Of a DNA stretch of 64,000 bases, positions 16,895 through 26,319 are shown in pieces. Location: contig DASUNM010000023.1 of assembly GCA_036277115.1 (NCBI GenBank), positions 558,001 to 622,000 on the forward strand. Direction: 5' to 3'. The position numbers and the translations under genes are program-made. The notes under the pieces are model-generated. The model ran no database searches. It had not been told where the DNA came from and saw only the letters and a program-made list of their open reading frames with translations. The first letter of the stretch is position 1, and every line of letters starts with the position of its first letter. Origin of the DNA: Pyrinomonadaceae bacterium. Lineage in GTDB: Bacteria; Acidobacteriota; Blastocatellia; Pyrinomonadales; Pyrinomonadaceae.

Positions 16895-19378
16895 GTGCAT
16901 AATCATTCGAACTCTTCTGGCCGCGGCGCGATTGATCCGGTCTGCGGCATGACCGTTAATCCCGAGGCCGCCGCCGGCTCTTTCGAGTTCGAAGGCAAAC
17001 AGTATTACTTCTGCCGCCAACAATGTCTGGAAAAGTTTCGCGAGGCCCCGCGGCGTTTCCTAACACCTTCCCCGCCTGCGCAACTCGTATCGATTGGACT
17101 TCAACGCCGGCCTAAGCCTCAGTCGCACTCAAGCGACACGCGCGAATACACCTGCCCGATGCATCCGGAAGTTCGACAGGTTGGGATGGGTAGCTGTCCG
17201 AAGTGCGGCATGGCCCTCGAACCTGTCTCCGCCGCGCCTGCGACGAAGATTGAATACACGTGTCCGATGCATCCCGAGATAGTTCGCGACGCGCCGGGCA
17301 GTTGTCCGATCTGCGGCATGGCCCTGGAGCCGCGCACGATCACACTCGCCGAAGAAGAAAACCCTGAACTCGTCGATATGACGCGACGATTTTGGATCAG
17401 CGCGGTGCTGAGCCTGCCGGTCTTTCTCATCGGCATGAATGATGTTTTGCCAGGTCGTCCGCTGGAACGCATCGTTTCAATGGACGCGTTGGGTTGGATT
17501 CAGTTCGTGCTGGCGACGCCGGTGGTGCTGTGGGGCGGGTGGCCGTTTTTCGTGCGCGCGTGGCAATCGCTCGTCAACATGAGCCTCAACATGTTCACGC
17601 TGATCGGTCTGGGCGTGGCGGTCGCTTACATCTATAGCGTCATCGCCAAACTCTTTCCTGACGTTTTTCCTGATTCATTTAAAGAACACGGTGTGGTGCC
17701 GGTTTATTTCGAAGCGGCCGCGGTGATCACAACGCTGGTCCTGCTGGGACAGGTCCTGGAATTGAAAGCGCGGAACCGCACTGGCGCGGCAATTCGCGCT
17801 TTGCTGGCGCTCGCTCCGAAGACCGCGCGGCGCGTTCAGGCAGACGGCGCAGAAGAAGACGTGCCGCTCGATCACGTAAGCGCCGGCGATCTCTTGCGTG
17901 TGCGGCCGGGAGAAAAGGTTCCCGTCGATGGAGAGGTTATCGAAGGCGCCAGCTCAGTAGATGAATCGATGGTCACCGGCGAATCGATTCCGGTCGAGAA
18001 ACACGCTCGCGAAAGCGTCATTGGCGGGACCGTGAACACGACCGGTTCGTTCATCATGCGCGCCGAGCGCGTCGGAGCTGAGACCATGCTGGCGCGCATC
18101 GTGCAGATGGTTGCCGAGGCGCAGCGAAGCCGCGCCCCGATTCAGAAACTTGCCGATCGGGTCGCCAGCTTCTTTGTGCCTGCGGTCATCGTCGTCGCGA
18201 TCGTTACGTTCCTGGTCTGGGCGTTCTTTGGACCTGAGCCGCGTTTGGCGCATGGCCTGATAAATGCGGTTGCGGTTCTAATCATTGCCTGTCCGTGCGC
18301 GCTCGGACTGGCAACACCAATGTCGATCATGGTGGCGATGGGCAAAGGCGCATCGGCGGGCGTGCTGTTCAAGAACGCTGAAGCGATCGAGATGCTGCGA
18401 AAGATCGACACGCTGGTCGTCGATAAAACCGGCACGCTGACGGAAGGCAAACCGAAGCTTGTGTCGATCACAACGGCAGCGGATTGGAATGAGGGTGAGT
18501 TACTTCGTCTCGCCGCCAGTCTCGAACGCGCTAGCGAACATCCGCTGGCGGCCGCCATCGTGCGCGGCGCGCAAGAACGCGGCATTGAACTTTCGAAGGT
18601 TGATGAATTCGAATCGCTAACGGGCCGTGGCGTTCGGGGAAAGATTGAAGAGCAGCACGCGGGACGCGTGCGTACCATTGCTCTGGGAAATCGCAAGCTG
18701 CTGGACGAGTTGAAGATTGAACCGGATGCACTGGCAGAGAAAGCCGAACAACTGCGCGCCGACGGTCAGACCGTGATGTTCGTCGGGGTTGATAATCGCA
18801 TCGCAGGGCTGATCGGCGTCGCGGACCCAATCAAGGAATCGACACCCGAAGCCATTGAGCGGCTTCACGCCGAAGGCGTGCGCGTCATCATGGTCACGGG
18901 GGATAACCGGACGACGGCTGAGGCTGTGGCCCGAAACGTGAACGTGGACGAAGTCATCGCGGAAGTGCTGCCCGAACAGAAAGTCGAGATTGTGAAGCGA
19001 CTTCAGAGCGAAAGCCGCGCGGTCGCGATGGCGGGCGACGGCGTCAATGACGCTCCCGCCCTCGCGCAGAGCCACGCAGGAATTGCGATGGGAACCGGTA
19101 CCGATGTCGCGATTGCCAGCGCCGATGTGACTTTGGTGAAGGGCGACCTGCGCGGCATCGTTCGTGCGCGTCGGCTAAGCCGCGCGACGATGCGCAATAT
19201 CAAGCAGAACCTCTTCTGGGCATTCATCTACAACCTGCTCGGCGTGCCCATCGCCGCCGGGGTCCTCTATCCGTTCTTCGGACTGCTCTTGAGTCCGATG
19301 CTCGCCGCGGCGGCGATGAGTTTCAGCTCCGTGTCGGTTATCGGAAATGCGCTGCGTTTGCGGCGAATGAGATTGTGA
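16895..19378 (+). CDS. copA: P1B-type copper-translocating ATPase with YHS and two heavy-metal-binding domains
   Basis: An 827-residue metal pump. The N-terminus holds a YHS domain ('[13 protein letters not shown]', about residues 13-57), then two short heavy-metal-binding modules of the 'YTCPMHPE...CPxCGMALEP' type (about 86-115 and 122-150). Eight transmembrane helices follow, with the ion-path motif 'IACPCALG' (CPC, near 465), phosphorylation site 'DKTGTLTEG' (near 510), the P1B 'SEHPLA' His and hinge '[10 protein letters not shown]' (near 713). CPC with these features predicts Cu+ (or Ag+) export from the cytosol. Start is GTG. It stands at the head of a region rich in copper/metal proteins on the other strand. 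There is no classical CxxC ferredoxin-like HMA domain. Confidence 0.93.
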   Translation: MHNHSNSSGRGAIDPVCGMTVNPEAAAGSFEFEGKQYYFCRQQCLEKFREAPRRFLTPSPPAQLVSIGLQRRPKPQSHSSDTREYTCPMHPEVRQVGMGSCPKCGMALEPVSAAPATKIEYTCPMHPEIVRDAPGSCPICGMALEPRTITLAEEENPELVDMTRRFWISAVLSLPVFLIGMNDVLPGRPLERIVSMDALGWIQFVLATPVVLWGGWPFFVRAWQSLVNMSLNMFTLIGLGVAVAYIYSVIAKLFPDVFPDSFKEHGVVPVYFEAAAVITTLVLLGQVLELKARNRTGAAIRALLALAPKTARRVQADGAEEDVPLDHVSAGDLLRVRPGEKVPVDGEVIEGASSVDESMVTGESIPVEKHARESVIGGTVNTTGSFIMRAERVGAETMLARIVQMVAEAQRSRAPIQKLADRVASFFVPAVIVVAIVTFLVWAFFGPEPRLAHGLINAVAVLIIACPCALGLATPMSIMVAMGKGASAGVLFKNAEAIEMLRKIDTLVVDKTGTLTEGKPKLVSITTAADWNEGELLRLAASLERASEHPLAAAIVRGAQERGIELSKVDEFESLTGRGVRGKIEEQHAGRVRTIALGNRKLLDELKIEPDALAEKAEQLRADGQTVMFVGVDNRIAGLIGVADPIKESTPEAIERLHAEGVRVIMVTGDNRTTAEAVARNVNVDEVIAEVLPEQKVEIVKRLQSESRAVAMAGDGVNDAPALAQSHAGIAMGTGTDVAIASADVTLVKGDLRGIVRARRLSRATMRNIKQNLFWAFIYNLLGVPIAAGVLYPFFGLLLSPMLAAAAMSFSSVSVIGNALRLRRMRL

Positions 19379-19419
19379 GCGCTTATCACATCAGATCTGA
19401 CCGACACTATTCAACATGA

Positions 19420-19640
19420 GTCAGCCCGAAGGGCTGAAAGATAGTAGCCGGGGGTTGAGCGCGTCAGCGCGATACCCCCGGATCAAAGTGTATGTAATCT
19501 CTGACCCTGAAAGGGTCACAGAACTCGTCTTGCACCCCTTCAGGGTGTGAATTTCAGGTCTACGTGTCCGGGGTCTACGCTTCGCTGCGACCCCCGGCTA
19601 CCTTCTTGCAACCCTGCGGGTTGCGAAACTAATTGATGTG
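19420..19640. repeat. Intergenic cluster of REP-like palindromes, copy C
   Basis: Fills the 376-bp gap between copA and the SRPBCC gene. It contains 'cagcccgaagggctg', 'tagccgggggttgagcgcgtcagcgcgatacccccggatc', 'gaccctgaaagggtc', 'caccccttcagggtg' and 'gcaaccctgcgggttgc'. Same family as blocks A, B and D. No gene seen in the gap. Confidence 0.75.
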
Positions 19641-19754
19641 TCAAGTATATTGATACCCTCGCCAAGCCTCGCCCTGGGCTTAGCTAAGACCGCTGCTACG
19701 CAGCTCGACGAGTTTGTTCTCGCACCCGGCTTAGGGCAAAGCTACTGACTCCAA

Positions 19755-20279
19755 TTACTGCGGGCTCGCTGTTTCTCCGAACTTCTTTCCCAACGCCGTG
19801 AGATACGTATCCATGGTGCTGGTGTGGCCAAAGATATAGCGCGACATGAAGCGGAACAAAACATTCGAGACGTCCCCGTCTTCGGTGATCTTCACCCGCG
19901 TGCCGCCGTTCTCGTCCGACAGTTCATAAGTCCACTGACCTGAATAACCAAGATCCGTGTTCAGAATTCGCGTGACTATCCGTTGATTCGGCACGTCCTC
20001 GGTCACTTCGTACGTCACGTCGTCGTTTCCGTGTTCAAGGAACCGCAACTTCTGTCCCGGGGTTTCGATGATGTCGATGCTCTTCACCCCACTTCGCCAC
20101 GCCGGCGCAGATTTGAAGTCGCGGATGACGGCGTACACGTCCGCACGCTGTTGGCGCAGCACGATCGAACGCGATGCGGTATGGGCCCTCGGCAATTGCG
20201 AACCGATCAAAGCCATGACGGCGAAAACTAAGACGACTACCCCGATGATGCTTGCGACAATGACAATCGCGGTCTTCAT
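19755..20279 (-). CDS. Membrane-anchored SRPBCC (START-like) protein
   Basis: A 174-residue protein with an N-terminal transmembrane helix (about residues 5-27) and then an SRPBCC fold: 'HTASRSIVLRQQRADVYAVIRDFKSAPAWRSGVKSI' is the typical first strand and helices, 'GGTRVKITEDGDV' a central strand pair, and the C-terminal long helix covers about 145-168. SRPBCC proteins bind hydrophobic ligands; the ligand is unknown. Start overlaps the MarR gene's stop by ATGA (20276-20279), so the pair is one operon. Confidence 0.8.
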   Translation of the reverse strand: MKTAIVIVASIIGVVVLVFAVMALIGSQLPRAHTASRSIVLRQQRADVYAVIRDFKSAPAWRSGVKSIDIIETPGQKLRFLEHGNDDVTYEVTEDVPNQRIVTRILNTDLGYSGQWTYELSDENGGTRVKITEDGDVSNVLFRFMSRYIFGHTSTMDTYLTALGKKFGETASPQ

Positions 20280-20728
20280 GCGTCCTCCTCTGCCCCGAGT
20301 TCTCGGGCCGCGCGGGCCAGCAATGCCAGACCGTCCAGCGCTGCTTTGCGATCGGCAGGTTTCAACTTCTTCAAAAGCTGGCGCACGCGCTCGCGATCCA
20401 GCACCGAGGTTTCCGACATCGCCTCAGCGCCCCGATCAGTCAAACGAATCTCACGCCGCCGCTTGTCATTAGCCGGCGCGTCGCACGTGAGATAGCCCAG
20501 ATTGGTCAAGCGCTTGATGCTTGCAGAAAGCGTGGAAGGCGTGACGCTAAGGTGCCTGGCGAGCGCACGCGGACTTAACCCTATCGTTCGATCGAGATGT
20601 GACAGAATCGCCGAGTCATGCGCCGACAGCTTCCACCGGGTCGAAGCCGCGCGCACATGATTAGTGTGGCAGGCAAGATAGATCTGGGGATACAACCGCT
20701 GCACTTCGTAAATGTCATCGGCGCTCAT
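20276..20728 (-). CDS. MarR-family transcriptional regulator
   Basis: A 150-residue winged-helix regulator: 'WKLSAHDSAILSHLDRTIGLSPRALARHLSVTPSTLSASIKRLTNLGYLTCDAPANDKRRREIRL' in pieces shows the helix-turn-helix (ALARHLSVTPSTLSASI), wing ('NDKRRREIRLTDRG') and dimer helices at both ends. MarR proteins usually repress themselves and a neighbour and are released by a small ligand. The coupled downstream SRPBCC gene is the likely target. A Cys-His pair near the N-terminus ('LACHTNH') might sense oxidant or metal, but this is speculation. Confidence 0.85.
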   Translation of the reverse strand: MSADDIYEVQRLYPQIYLACHTNHVRAASTRWKLSAHDSAILSHLDRTIGLSPRALARHLSVTPSTLSASIKRLTNLGYLTCDAPANDKRRREIRLTDRGAEAMSETSVLDRERVRQLLKKLKPADRKAALDGLALLARAARELGAEEDA

Positions 20729-20800
20729 GCGCGCGATTATAGAAAGCAGCGATAGTTCGTCAAATCAAACAATTGCGTTTCTGAGTGCGTCCAAAAACAG

Positions 20801-21715
20801 TTACGGCCAGATTGAGTTAAGCAGCGCCGCCAGACGATAGCCGCCCCACGCGACTCGTTTGCGCGCGACGCGCGTAGCCGTCCGGTTGTAAGCCGTGCTC
20901 GGTATCCCGTTGTTCGTAATGCCCCGGTAGGCCACGTCCTTCGCAAGTTCGTGGCTTTCCTCCGACCAACCGGCGAAATCAGTCGGATTGTTAAGATTCA
21001 GCGCTGGATCCGTAGCGCGATATGTTCGAATTATCGTGGCGACAGGCCCGGGAATCTGGTTCAACGGCGGCGGGGCGAAGTTTGGCCCTGTCTTGGGAAA
21101 CGTGCCGATCCCTCCGTCCCAATAGCTATGCAGATTCGTGTTCTTCATCGTGCCGTTCGGTTGGCGAATTTTCAAATTCACCGAATTGCCGCCCCGATCG
21201 CCGGTCGGCAACGCCGCGCTGACACGGCTGGCGCAATGCAAAGGTTGATGTATGTCACCGACAAAATGAATGATGAAGCGCAACGCCTGCGCGCGCGCAT
21301 GGTCGTCAGTGCTGGTTTTCAGGATGTTTACGTTCTCCTCAAGGGCCGTGACGATGTTGTTTGGTGGCAGGTCAGTCGGCAGAGGCGTGCCATCTTCAGA
21401 AAAAAACTTGTCAATAAAGTGAAGCTCCTTGAACGAATCGAATTCAGGGAACGGCCTCAGATCGTCGGCCCAGTGCGAAGCATTAATGAAGTTTCTGCTG
21501 CGCTGTGTGACGGCGGAGGGGTTAATCCGAATCGCCAGCAGCCTCCGCGCCTGCGCTTTGGCGCGCGGGTTCAGACGGTCGAAGGCAATTTGAGCGGTCA
21601 TCATGTGTCCGCCCGCTCCCCAACTTAATGAAAGCGTCGGGGTGATGAGAATGAAACAGACCACCCCAATCGCGATGCGACTTTGAAACGTGTAGTGCCA
21701 TTTTTTTATCTTCAT
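20801..21715 (-). CDS. Secreted S1/P1-type nuclease
   Basis: A 304-residue exported nuclease. The ATG at 21715 has AGAAGGAGA upstream and opens a signal peptide; a longer in-frame start at 21919 is unlikely. The mature protein should begin at W32 ('WGAGGHMMTAQIA'), the N-terminal Trp that ligates zinc in S1/P1 enzymes. Further zinc ligands are in 'ASHWADDLR', 'HFVGDIHQPLHC' and 'LHSYWDGG'. The family cleaves single-stranded nucleic acids and 3'-phosphates with three Zn ions outside the cytoplasm, giving nucleotide and phosphate salvage. Length is normal. Confidence 0.92.
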   Translation of the reverse strand: MKIKKWHYTFQSRIAIGVVCFILITPTLSLSWGAGGHMMTAQIAFDRLNPRAKAQARRLLAIRINPSAVTQRSRNFINASHWADDLRPFPEFDSFKELHFIDKFFSEDGTPLPTDLPPNNIVTALEENVNILKTSTDDHARAQALRFIIHFVGDIHQPLHCASRVSAALPTGDRGGNSVNLKIRQPNGTMKNTNLHSYWDGGIGTFPKTGPNFAPPPLNQIPGPVATIIRTYRATDPALNLNNPTDFAGWSEESHELAKDVAYRGITNNGIPSTAYNRTATRVARKRVAWGGYRLAALLNSIWP

Positions 21716-21881
21716 TGAACTCTCCTTCTGCTTGAGGGGCGAATGAGCCGGCGGCAGTCGTCCGCCGTAGAGACAAAGGCTGCAATCACGCCGTTCTATA
21801 TCATAGACAGCGGTTACAGACCACAGTTTGTTCGCGATCGCGGGGTCGGAGAGCTTCGTGGAGGGTTGCCTTCGCGGGAGC

Positions 21882-22226
21882 TTAATCCGGATCGGCGAGC
21901 GGCACGTAGTCGTATGCACCGATTCCCTGCAACACCAGGAAGGTCGCCGAGCTGTCTCCGGCGTTTCTGATCAAATGCGGGCGGCCCGGCTCGACCTTAT
22001 ACGTTTCGCCCGGCCTGAGCTCGATCGTTTCCTTCGGATCCTTCAGATGAATTCGAATTCGGCCGGCGATAACGTAAAAGGTGTCGTGGATTGTCGTGTG
22101 ATAGTGCCAGGGAACGATCTGCGTTGGAGAGATTTGTAGTTCGTTGATGCGAAAGCCGTCGCGCTCGGCGTGTCGCACACGACGCTCGACCGGATAAAGC
22201 TCAGTAGCATCCGAATAAGATTCCAT
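21882..22226 (-). CDS. Cupin-domain protein
   Basis: A 114-residue single cupin with a full metal motif: 'PWHYHTTIHDTFYVIAGRIRIHL' contains the H-x-H...E-like/Gly pattern, and 'ELRPGETYKVEPGRPHLIRN' is motif 2 with the final His. Such proteins bind Mn/Fe/Ni or small ligands; the role is unknown. The ATG at 22226 is preferred to a GTG one codon before. It lies between the methyltransferase and the nuclease on the same strand, probably as separate transcription units. Confidence 0.8.
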   Translation of the reverse strand: MESYSDATELYPVERRVRHAERDGFRINELQISPTQIVPWHYHTTIHDTFYVIAGRIRIHLKDPKETIELRPGETYKVEPGRPHLIRNAGDSSATFLVLQGIGAYDYVPLADPD

Positions 22227-22364
22227 CACGGGACGAGGTAAAGCTTATTACTTGTGCGCGAGGCTGTACTCACCGCTCAAATCATCTTAGTGGCCCCCCG
22301 CAGGACACACGATCGGATTGTTCCCTGCGGAGGATGAGCGGCTTTATTCGAGTCGGCCAGTAGC

Positions 22365-23186
22365 TCAGCGCGCTACCGTCACGCGCAGAAACGTTGCCGG
22401 AATTGTCGTGCCTTCCGCACTCGTGTTCTGGCTGGTGAAAAGCTCTTCGAGTTCACGTTGCAGGTCGGCAGCACGGCCGCTGGTTTCCGCGGCGTCGAAT
22501 GCATTCATGGTTGGACCATAATAATTCCGGAACTCATTTACGTATGCTGCCGGCGGGCCGTCGAAGCGGAAGACAAAAGTATCCCTGTCAAACGAGATTT
22601 TTTCCGCCGGAACTCCCGCGCCGGCGAAACGCTCGGTGACGTTGCTCTCTATGCCCCAGGTCATTGGGCTGATAAAGCCTTCCGGCGGCGGCGGGGTGTA
22701 AGCGGAACTGATCTTCAGAATCTGCGCGACCAGCGTCGGGTCATTGGGAATCCAATTTCCCATGACGATGCGTCCTCCCGGTCGCGTCACGCGCACCATC
22801 TCTTTGGCCACGTCAAAAGGTTTAGGGGCGAACATCGCGCCGAAAATACTGACGACCAGGTCAAACTCCTCGTCAGCAATCGGGTGCAGATTCGTCGCGT
22901 CGCCTTCGCGAAAAGTAATGTTCGTGAGACCGTGCGAGGCTGCGCGCCGGTTGCCAGCGTCCACCAGATTCCGCGCGATATCGACACCTAGAACTTCAGC
23001 GCCTGACTGTGCCGCCGGCAACGCCGTAGTACCATCCCCGCAGCCAAGATCGAGCACCTTGAGCCCCTTGCTGATGCCGATGCGCTTAACGAGATCCTCG
23101 CCGCTTTCGCGCATGGTGGCGGCGATGCGAGTGAAATCGCCTTTCTCCCAAAGCGCTTTATTTGGATTGATGGCGGTAGCTGACAT
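22365..23186 (-). CDS. Class I SAM-dependent methyltransferase
   Basis: A 273-residue Rossmann methyltransferase: motif I 'VLDLGCGDGTTALPAA' (about residues 44-60), motif II acidic end 'LGVDIA', 'REGDATNL' (motif III region) and 'FDLVVSIFGAMFAPKPFDVAKEMVRVTRPGGRIVM' (motif IV/post-I) in order. The C-terminal part, with 'FRFDGPPAAYVNEFRNYYGP', resembles UbiE/phthiotriol-type methyltransferases. Acceptor substrate unknown. Confidence 0.85.
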   Translation of the reverse strand: MSATAINPNKALWEKGDFTRIAATMRESGEDLVKRIGISKGLKVLDLGCGDGTTALPAAQSGAEVLGVDIARNLVDAGNRRAASHGLTNITFREGDATNLHPIADEEFDLVVSIFGAMFAPKPFDVAKEMVRVTRPGGRIVMGNWIPNDPTLVAQILKISSAYTPPPPEGFISPMTWGIESNVTERFAGAGVPAEKISFDRDTFVFRFDGPPAAYVNEFRNYYGPTMNAFDAAETSGRAADLQRELEELFTSQNTSAEGTTIPATFLRVTVAR

Positions 23187-23309
23187 GTGATTACCCTTTC
23201 TGCTTCAGGCAACTCTTAAGAGCATCGATTTGCGCGGCGGCATTCAATCAGGCGTGGTCGTCAAAATCAAGTGCGAACGTACTTCTGCGAGTTCCTCTAC
23301 ATCTCTCAT

Positions 23310-23837
23310 TCAGAACGTCACACTGTAGCTCATGCCGGGATCGCGTCCTTTTACCATGATCAGCGAGAGCGCGTGGCGACCGCGAGTGAAATTCAGCAGC
23401 GGGTGGACGTTTACACCGTTGTAGGTCGCGAGGATCGAGAAGCCTTTCGGCAGAAAGATGTTGAGTCCGCCCACCGGTCGCAGGCGATCGTCGAAGGTTC
23501 CGAATGCCGCGCCCACGTACGGCGCAATTGGCAGCCCCGTTTCGCTCTTGAGACTCTTGCTCAAGGTCACATAGAAGGATTGCCCGGAAGGAGTGCCGAT
23601 GCGATCGGTGCTGGTGCCGAACATCAGCGCCGGCCGGTTCTTCGTTTCAGTCACCGCCAGGAAGTTTGCGATCACGCCCACTTCGCCAACACGCGGGTTG
23701 TATTCAACGCCGGCGGTAAGACGCGGATGAAAGCGGTAAGTGAGGGTCGTGCGCACAGCGGCGCGCGGAATTTGATTCGTGAGCAATCGGATGCCCAGCG
23801 TCCACTTTTGTTTATTTTCGTTTCCTGCCCCGCTCAC
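23310..23837 (-). CDS. Probable outer-membrane beta-barrel fragment or small barrel protein
   Basis: A 175-residue protein with alternating polar/hydrophobic strands ('TTLTYRFHPRLTAGVEYNP', 'PALMFGTSTDRIG', 'QSFYVTLSKSL', 'IAPYVGAAFGTFDD', 'FSILATYNGVNVHP', 'HALSLIMVKG') ending in Phe ('GMSYSVTF'), the mark of outer-membrane barrels. It has a GTG start, a stop just upstream in frame, and no signal peptide, which is odd for a barrel. It begins 27 bp after the TlpA-like gene ends, so it may be coupled to it, or it may be an N-terminally truncated gene. Confidence 0.6.
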   Translation of the reverse strand: MSGAGNENKQKWTLGIRLLTNQIPRAAVRTTLTYRFHPRLTAGVEYNPRVGEVGVIANFLAVTETKNRPALMFGTSTDRIGTPSGQSFYVTLSKSLKSETGLPIAPYVGAAFGTFDDRLRPVGGLNIFLPKGFSILATYNGVNVHPLLNFTRGRHALSLIMVKGRDPGMSYSVTF

Positions 23838-23864
23838 GGCGCGGCCCTCGCCCGGTCAAAGCGG

Positions 23865-24785
23865 TCAACTGGGAACTGAAGAGACTTCGCCCGGACGCTT
23901 CGTCGTGACGGCGATGTCTTGGCGTGGGTCGGTAGGTTCGCCCGTCGTCGCCACGTTCGCAGAGAGCATGGCATCAATTTGTTTCTTCAGATCGGCTTGA
24001 TTAACGACACCCGAAATCACGCGCGCGATGCGTCCGTCTTTTCCGATAATGACTGAACCCGGCAACGCGGTTCCCAGTCCAAACCTCAGCATGTCCGAGC
24101 TGGTAGCTCCCATCCAGATGGGAAAATTGATTTTGGTCTCTTTGATGAATTGCAGAACTTTGGCGCGATCGGCGGCCTCATCAGTTGAAGCGCCAATCAC
24201 CTGCACCCCGAACGCTGCATATTCGTTTTGAATGGCGGCGAGGTCCGGCATCTCCTCTCGGCACGGGATGCAATACGTCGCCCAGAAATTGAGAACAACG
24301 ATGCGGCCTTTGAAAGAACTTAAACTCTGTTCGGCGCCGGAGAGATCTTTGAGCTTGAGCTCGACTTCACTGCCTACCACTTTCGCGGCATCGCGCTCAG
24401 CCGGGCTCGGCTCCCGGACCTTTAGCTCATCGACGCGAAAAATCTTTGTATCTTTCTTCGTCTGGACTGAGCCGGTCACGCCCACACGCTTACCAACAAA
24501 CTCCAGCCAGTTCTTCCCCGGCAAACGAAATTTGCCCTGCTCAAGTTGGTAAAGCGTGAACTGATCGCCCTCGCGCACCGCCAGCAGAGTTGGATCGCCA
24601 CCCTCGACGCACGACTTCGCTTTAAGCAGATCTTCAGCAGTTCCGAACTCGACTTTGGTGCGATCGGCTTCGGCCCAGCATTCCGCGCAACACACGACCT
24701 GGCCCTCGAGAGTCACCGCCGGTTTTTGCGCCACAACTGTCAGCGCGAACATGAGGCAAATAATTAGACTTAAAAACAAACGCAT
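23865..24785 (-). CDS. Exported TlpA-like thiol-disulfide protein
   Basis: A 306-residue periplasmic protein: a signal peptide (to about residue 19), an N-terminal domain with 'VVCCAECWAEAD' (possible metal or redox Cys cluster) and an OB-like strand set, then a TlpA/ResA thioredoxin domain (about 145-285) with active site 'NFWATYCIPCREEMP'. CxxC enzymes of this type reduce disulfides for cytochrome c or CuA assembly. The extra Cys cluster and the neighbours suggest copper handling. It leads a unit with the barrel protein downstream. AGGGAA precedes the ATG. Confidence 0.85.
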   Translation of the reverse strand: MRLFLSLIICLMFALTVVAQKPAVTLEGQVVCCAECWAEADRTKVEFGTAEDLLKAKSCVEGGDPTLLAVREGDQFTLYQLEQGKFRLPGKNWLEFVGKRVGVTGSVQTKKDTKIFRVDELKVREPSPAERDAAKVVGSEVELKLKDLSGAEQSLSSFKGRIVVLNFWATYCIPCREEMPDLAAIQNEYAAFGVQVIGASTDEAADRAKVLQFIKETKINFPIWMGATSSDMLRFGLGTALPGSVIIGKDGRIARVISGVVNQADLKKQIDAMLSANVATTGEPTDPRQDIAVTTKRPGEVSSVPS

Positions 24786-24862
24786 GGTTGAAATTCCCTA
24801 AGCAAGATAGAACACACCCGTACTCTTGAAAACACAGGACGCATTAAAACTATGCTTGGAAG

Positions 24863-25210
24863 CTAGATCCGATAGACGCAGAGACGTTCGGGAGGAGGAT
24901 GTTTTGTTGAGCAGGGAATGATCGAACCACCCGGGGCGCGCGATCCAAGGTCGATAGTCGAGTCAGCTCGCGGGAGCTGCGCTGAGTTGGCTTTTGGTTG
25001 CAGGTCGTTCCGTTCTTTCGTTGCCAAAGCACTCGGCGCGAACTCAAACGCGCAAATTTCAATACATGGCGCTTCTACTGCGGTACCGCTATGGTCAGGG
25101 GATTCCTCGGGAGCTTCGGAACATGTCCACACGCACCCCAGAAAACCTCCGAAGATAGCAATCGGAAGTACTAAAGCTAAGGTTCGTTGAAGTGCGGCTC
25201 GTCGAAGCAT
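24863..25210 (-). CDS. Small exported Cys-containing protein, unknown function
   Basis: A 115-residue protein with a hydrophobic N-terminus ('LALVLPIAIFGGFLGCVWTC') that could be a signal or lipoprotein leader with a Cys after FLG, and further Cys in 'APCIEICAFEF', 'IIPCST' and 'RLCVYRI'. The even spread of Cys fits disulfides or metal binding outside the cytoplasm. No family recognised. It lies 77 bp upstream of the TlpA-like gene on the same strand and fits the metal-handling run. Confidence 0.45.
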   Translation of the reverse strand: MLRRAALQRTLALVLPIAIFGGFLGCVWTCSEAPEESPDHSGTAVEAPCIEICAFEFAPSALATKERNDLQPKANSAQLPRADSTIDLGSRAPGGSIIPCSTKHPPPERLCVYRI

Positions 25211-25334
25211 TAAGGGAAAGGATTATACATGATAAGCAAGCGTTGAAGATGTCCGGGAACAAGTGCGAAATGTTTTCTACCTGATGGGATTCCCTCTTGC
25301 AGGGCTTCGACTCTTTTCCGCTATCGCGTCAAAG

Positions 25335-26147
25335 TTACTTAATCTCGAACGTCAAACTCGCCCACTTCGATTCGTAATTCAGATTCGGTTCAGAGAGTGG
25401 CGTCATGTGGATGAACTTGATGAACCACTTTCCCGCGCCGCGAAGCGTGATGCGCGCCATGCCGTTTTTATCGGCGCGCGCAGCGAACGTGTGCAGTTTG
25501 CCATTCCGCGATTCCCAACCCGCCATCACAAACTGGTTGGCGATTGGCTTTCCTTCCAGCAGACACAGCACCGAAATCGTTTGGCCGGCTCTCAGCGAAT
25601 AAGGATTCTGTTGTGGAATTAACTCAACCGGATAATGGAAAGCCTTTTTGTAATCCTCCGTAAGCGTGTCGCCGACCTGAAAGACTGCGCGCACATGTTT
25701 CGAATAGCGCTCGCGCACGTCCTTGCCCAATTGACCATCGCGTTTGCGCGCGGCCAGCGTATCGGGAATGCCGTCGTGCTTCAAATAGTCATTAAAGTCC
25801 GCCGCCTTAAGTTCGATTTCGCGCGGCCGGGTGGAAGCACCCATCAAGTAAGTTCCGGGCTGCCCGGTTTCAAAGTCCATGAGCGTCGTCTTTCCTTCAG
25901 CGCGCCATGCGAAGTGACTTTCGGAGAGACTCCGGGTGTTGGGTGTGATGACGGTCAAATCCTGCAGCCGCTCGCGGGCAACCGCGCCATCGCTCTGCTG
26001 AAACGTTCCGTTCATCAGCCGCACGGTCACTTTTGAGTTCGGCTTCAGAAAGTATGTGTCGAGTCTCAGGAAAAGATCGTGGGCGGTCGCCGAGGCAAGC
26101 AGAACCAGGACGGCGATTAAGGTTAAGAGAAGTCTGCGAAGAAACAT
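25335..26147 (-). CDS. DUF4198 periplasmic protein
   Basis: A 270-residue exported protein: a signal peptide ending 'ASATAHD', then the DUF4198 pattern 'HDLFLRLDTYFLKPNSKVTVRLMNG' with the His immediately after cleavage, 'ELIPQQNPYSLRAGQTISVLCLLEGKPIANQFVMAGWE' in the middle and 'GKWFIKFIHMTPL' near the end. DUF4198 proteins are linked to nickel/cobalt or copper uptake and bind metal through an N-terminal His. Its place in the run with CopA-type and Cys-rich proteins agrees. Confidence 0.85.
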   Translation of the reverse strand: MFLRRLLLTLIAVLVLLASATAHDLFLRLDTYFLKPNSKVTVRLMNGTFQQSDGAVARERLQDLTVITPNTRSLSESHFAWRAEGKTTLMDFETGQPGTYLMGASTRPREIELKAADFNDYLKHDGIPDTLAARKRDGQLGKDVRERYSKHVRAVFQVGDTLTEDYKKAFHYPVELIPQQNPYSLRAGQTISVLCLLEGKPIANQFVMAGWESRNGKLHTFAARADKNGMARITLRGAGKWFIKFIHMTPLSEPNLNYESKWASLTFEIK

Positions 26148-26319
26148 GATCCGAAGAAAACCACCGCTAATGGGGATGACAAATGAGACGGCATCAATCG
26201 AACGCTCGCAAACGAGTTGCCGAAATTAACACGAGTCTCCCCATAACGGAAGATTGCCCCGGCCTTCGTCACTGACAAGATTTCGCCGACTTCTCAATGT
26301 GTTGTCAGTATTTGGGGGA

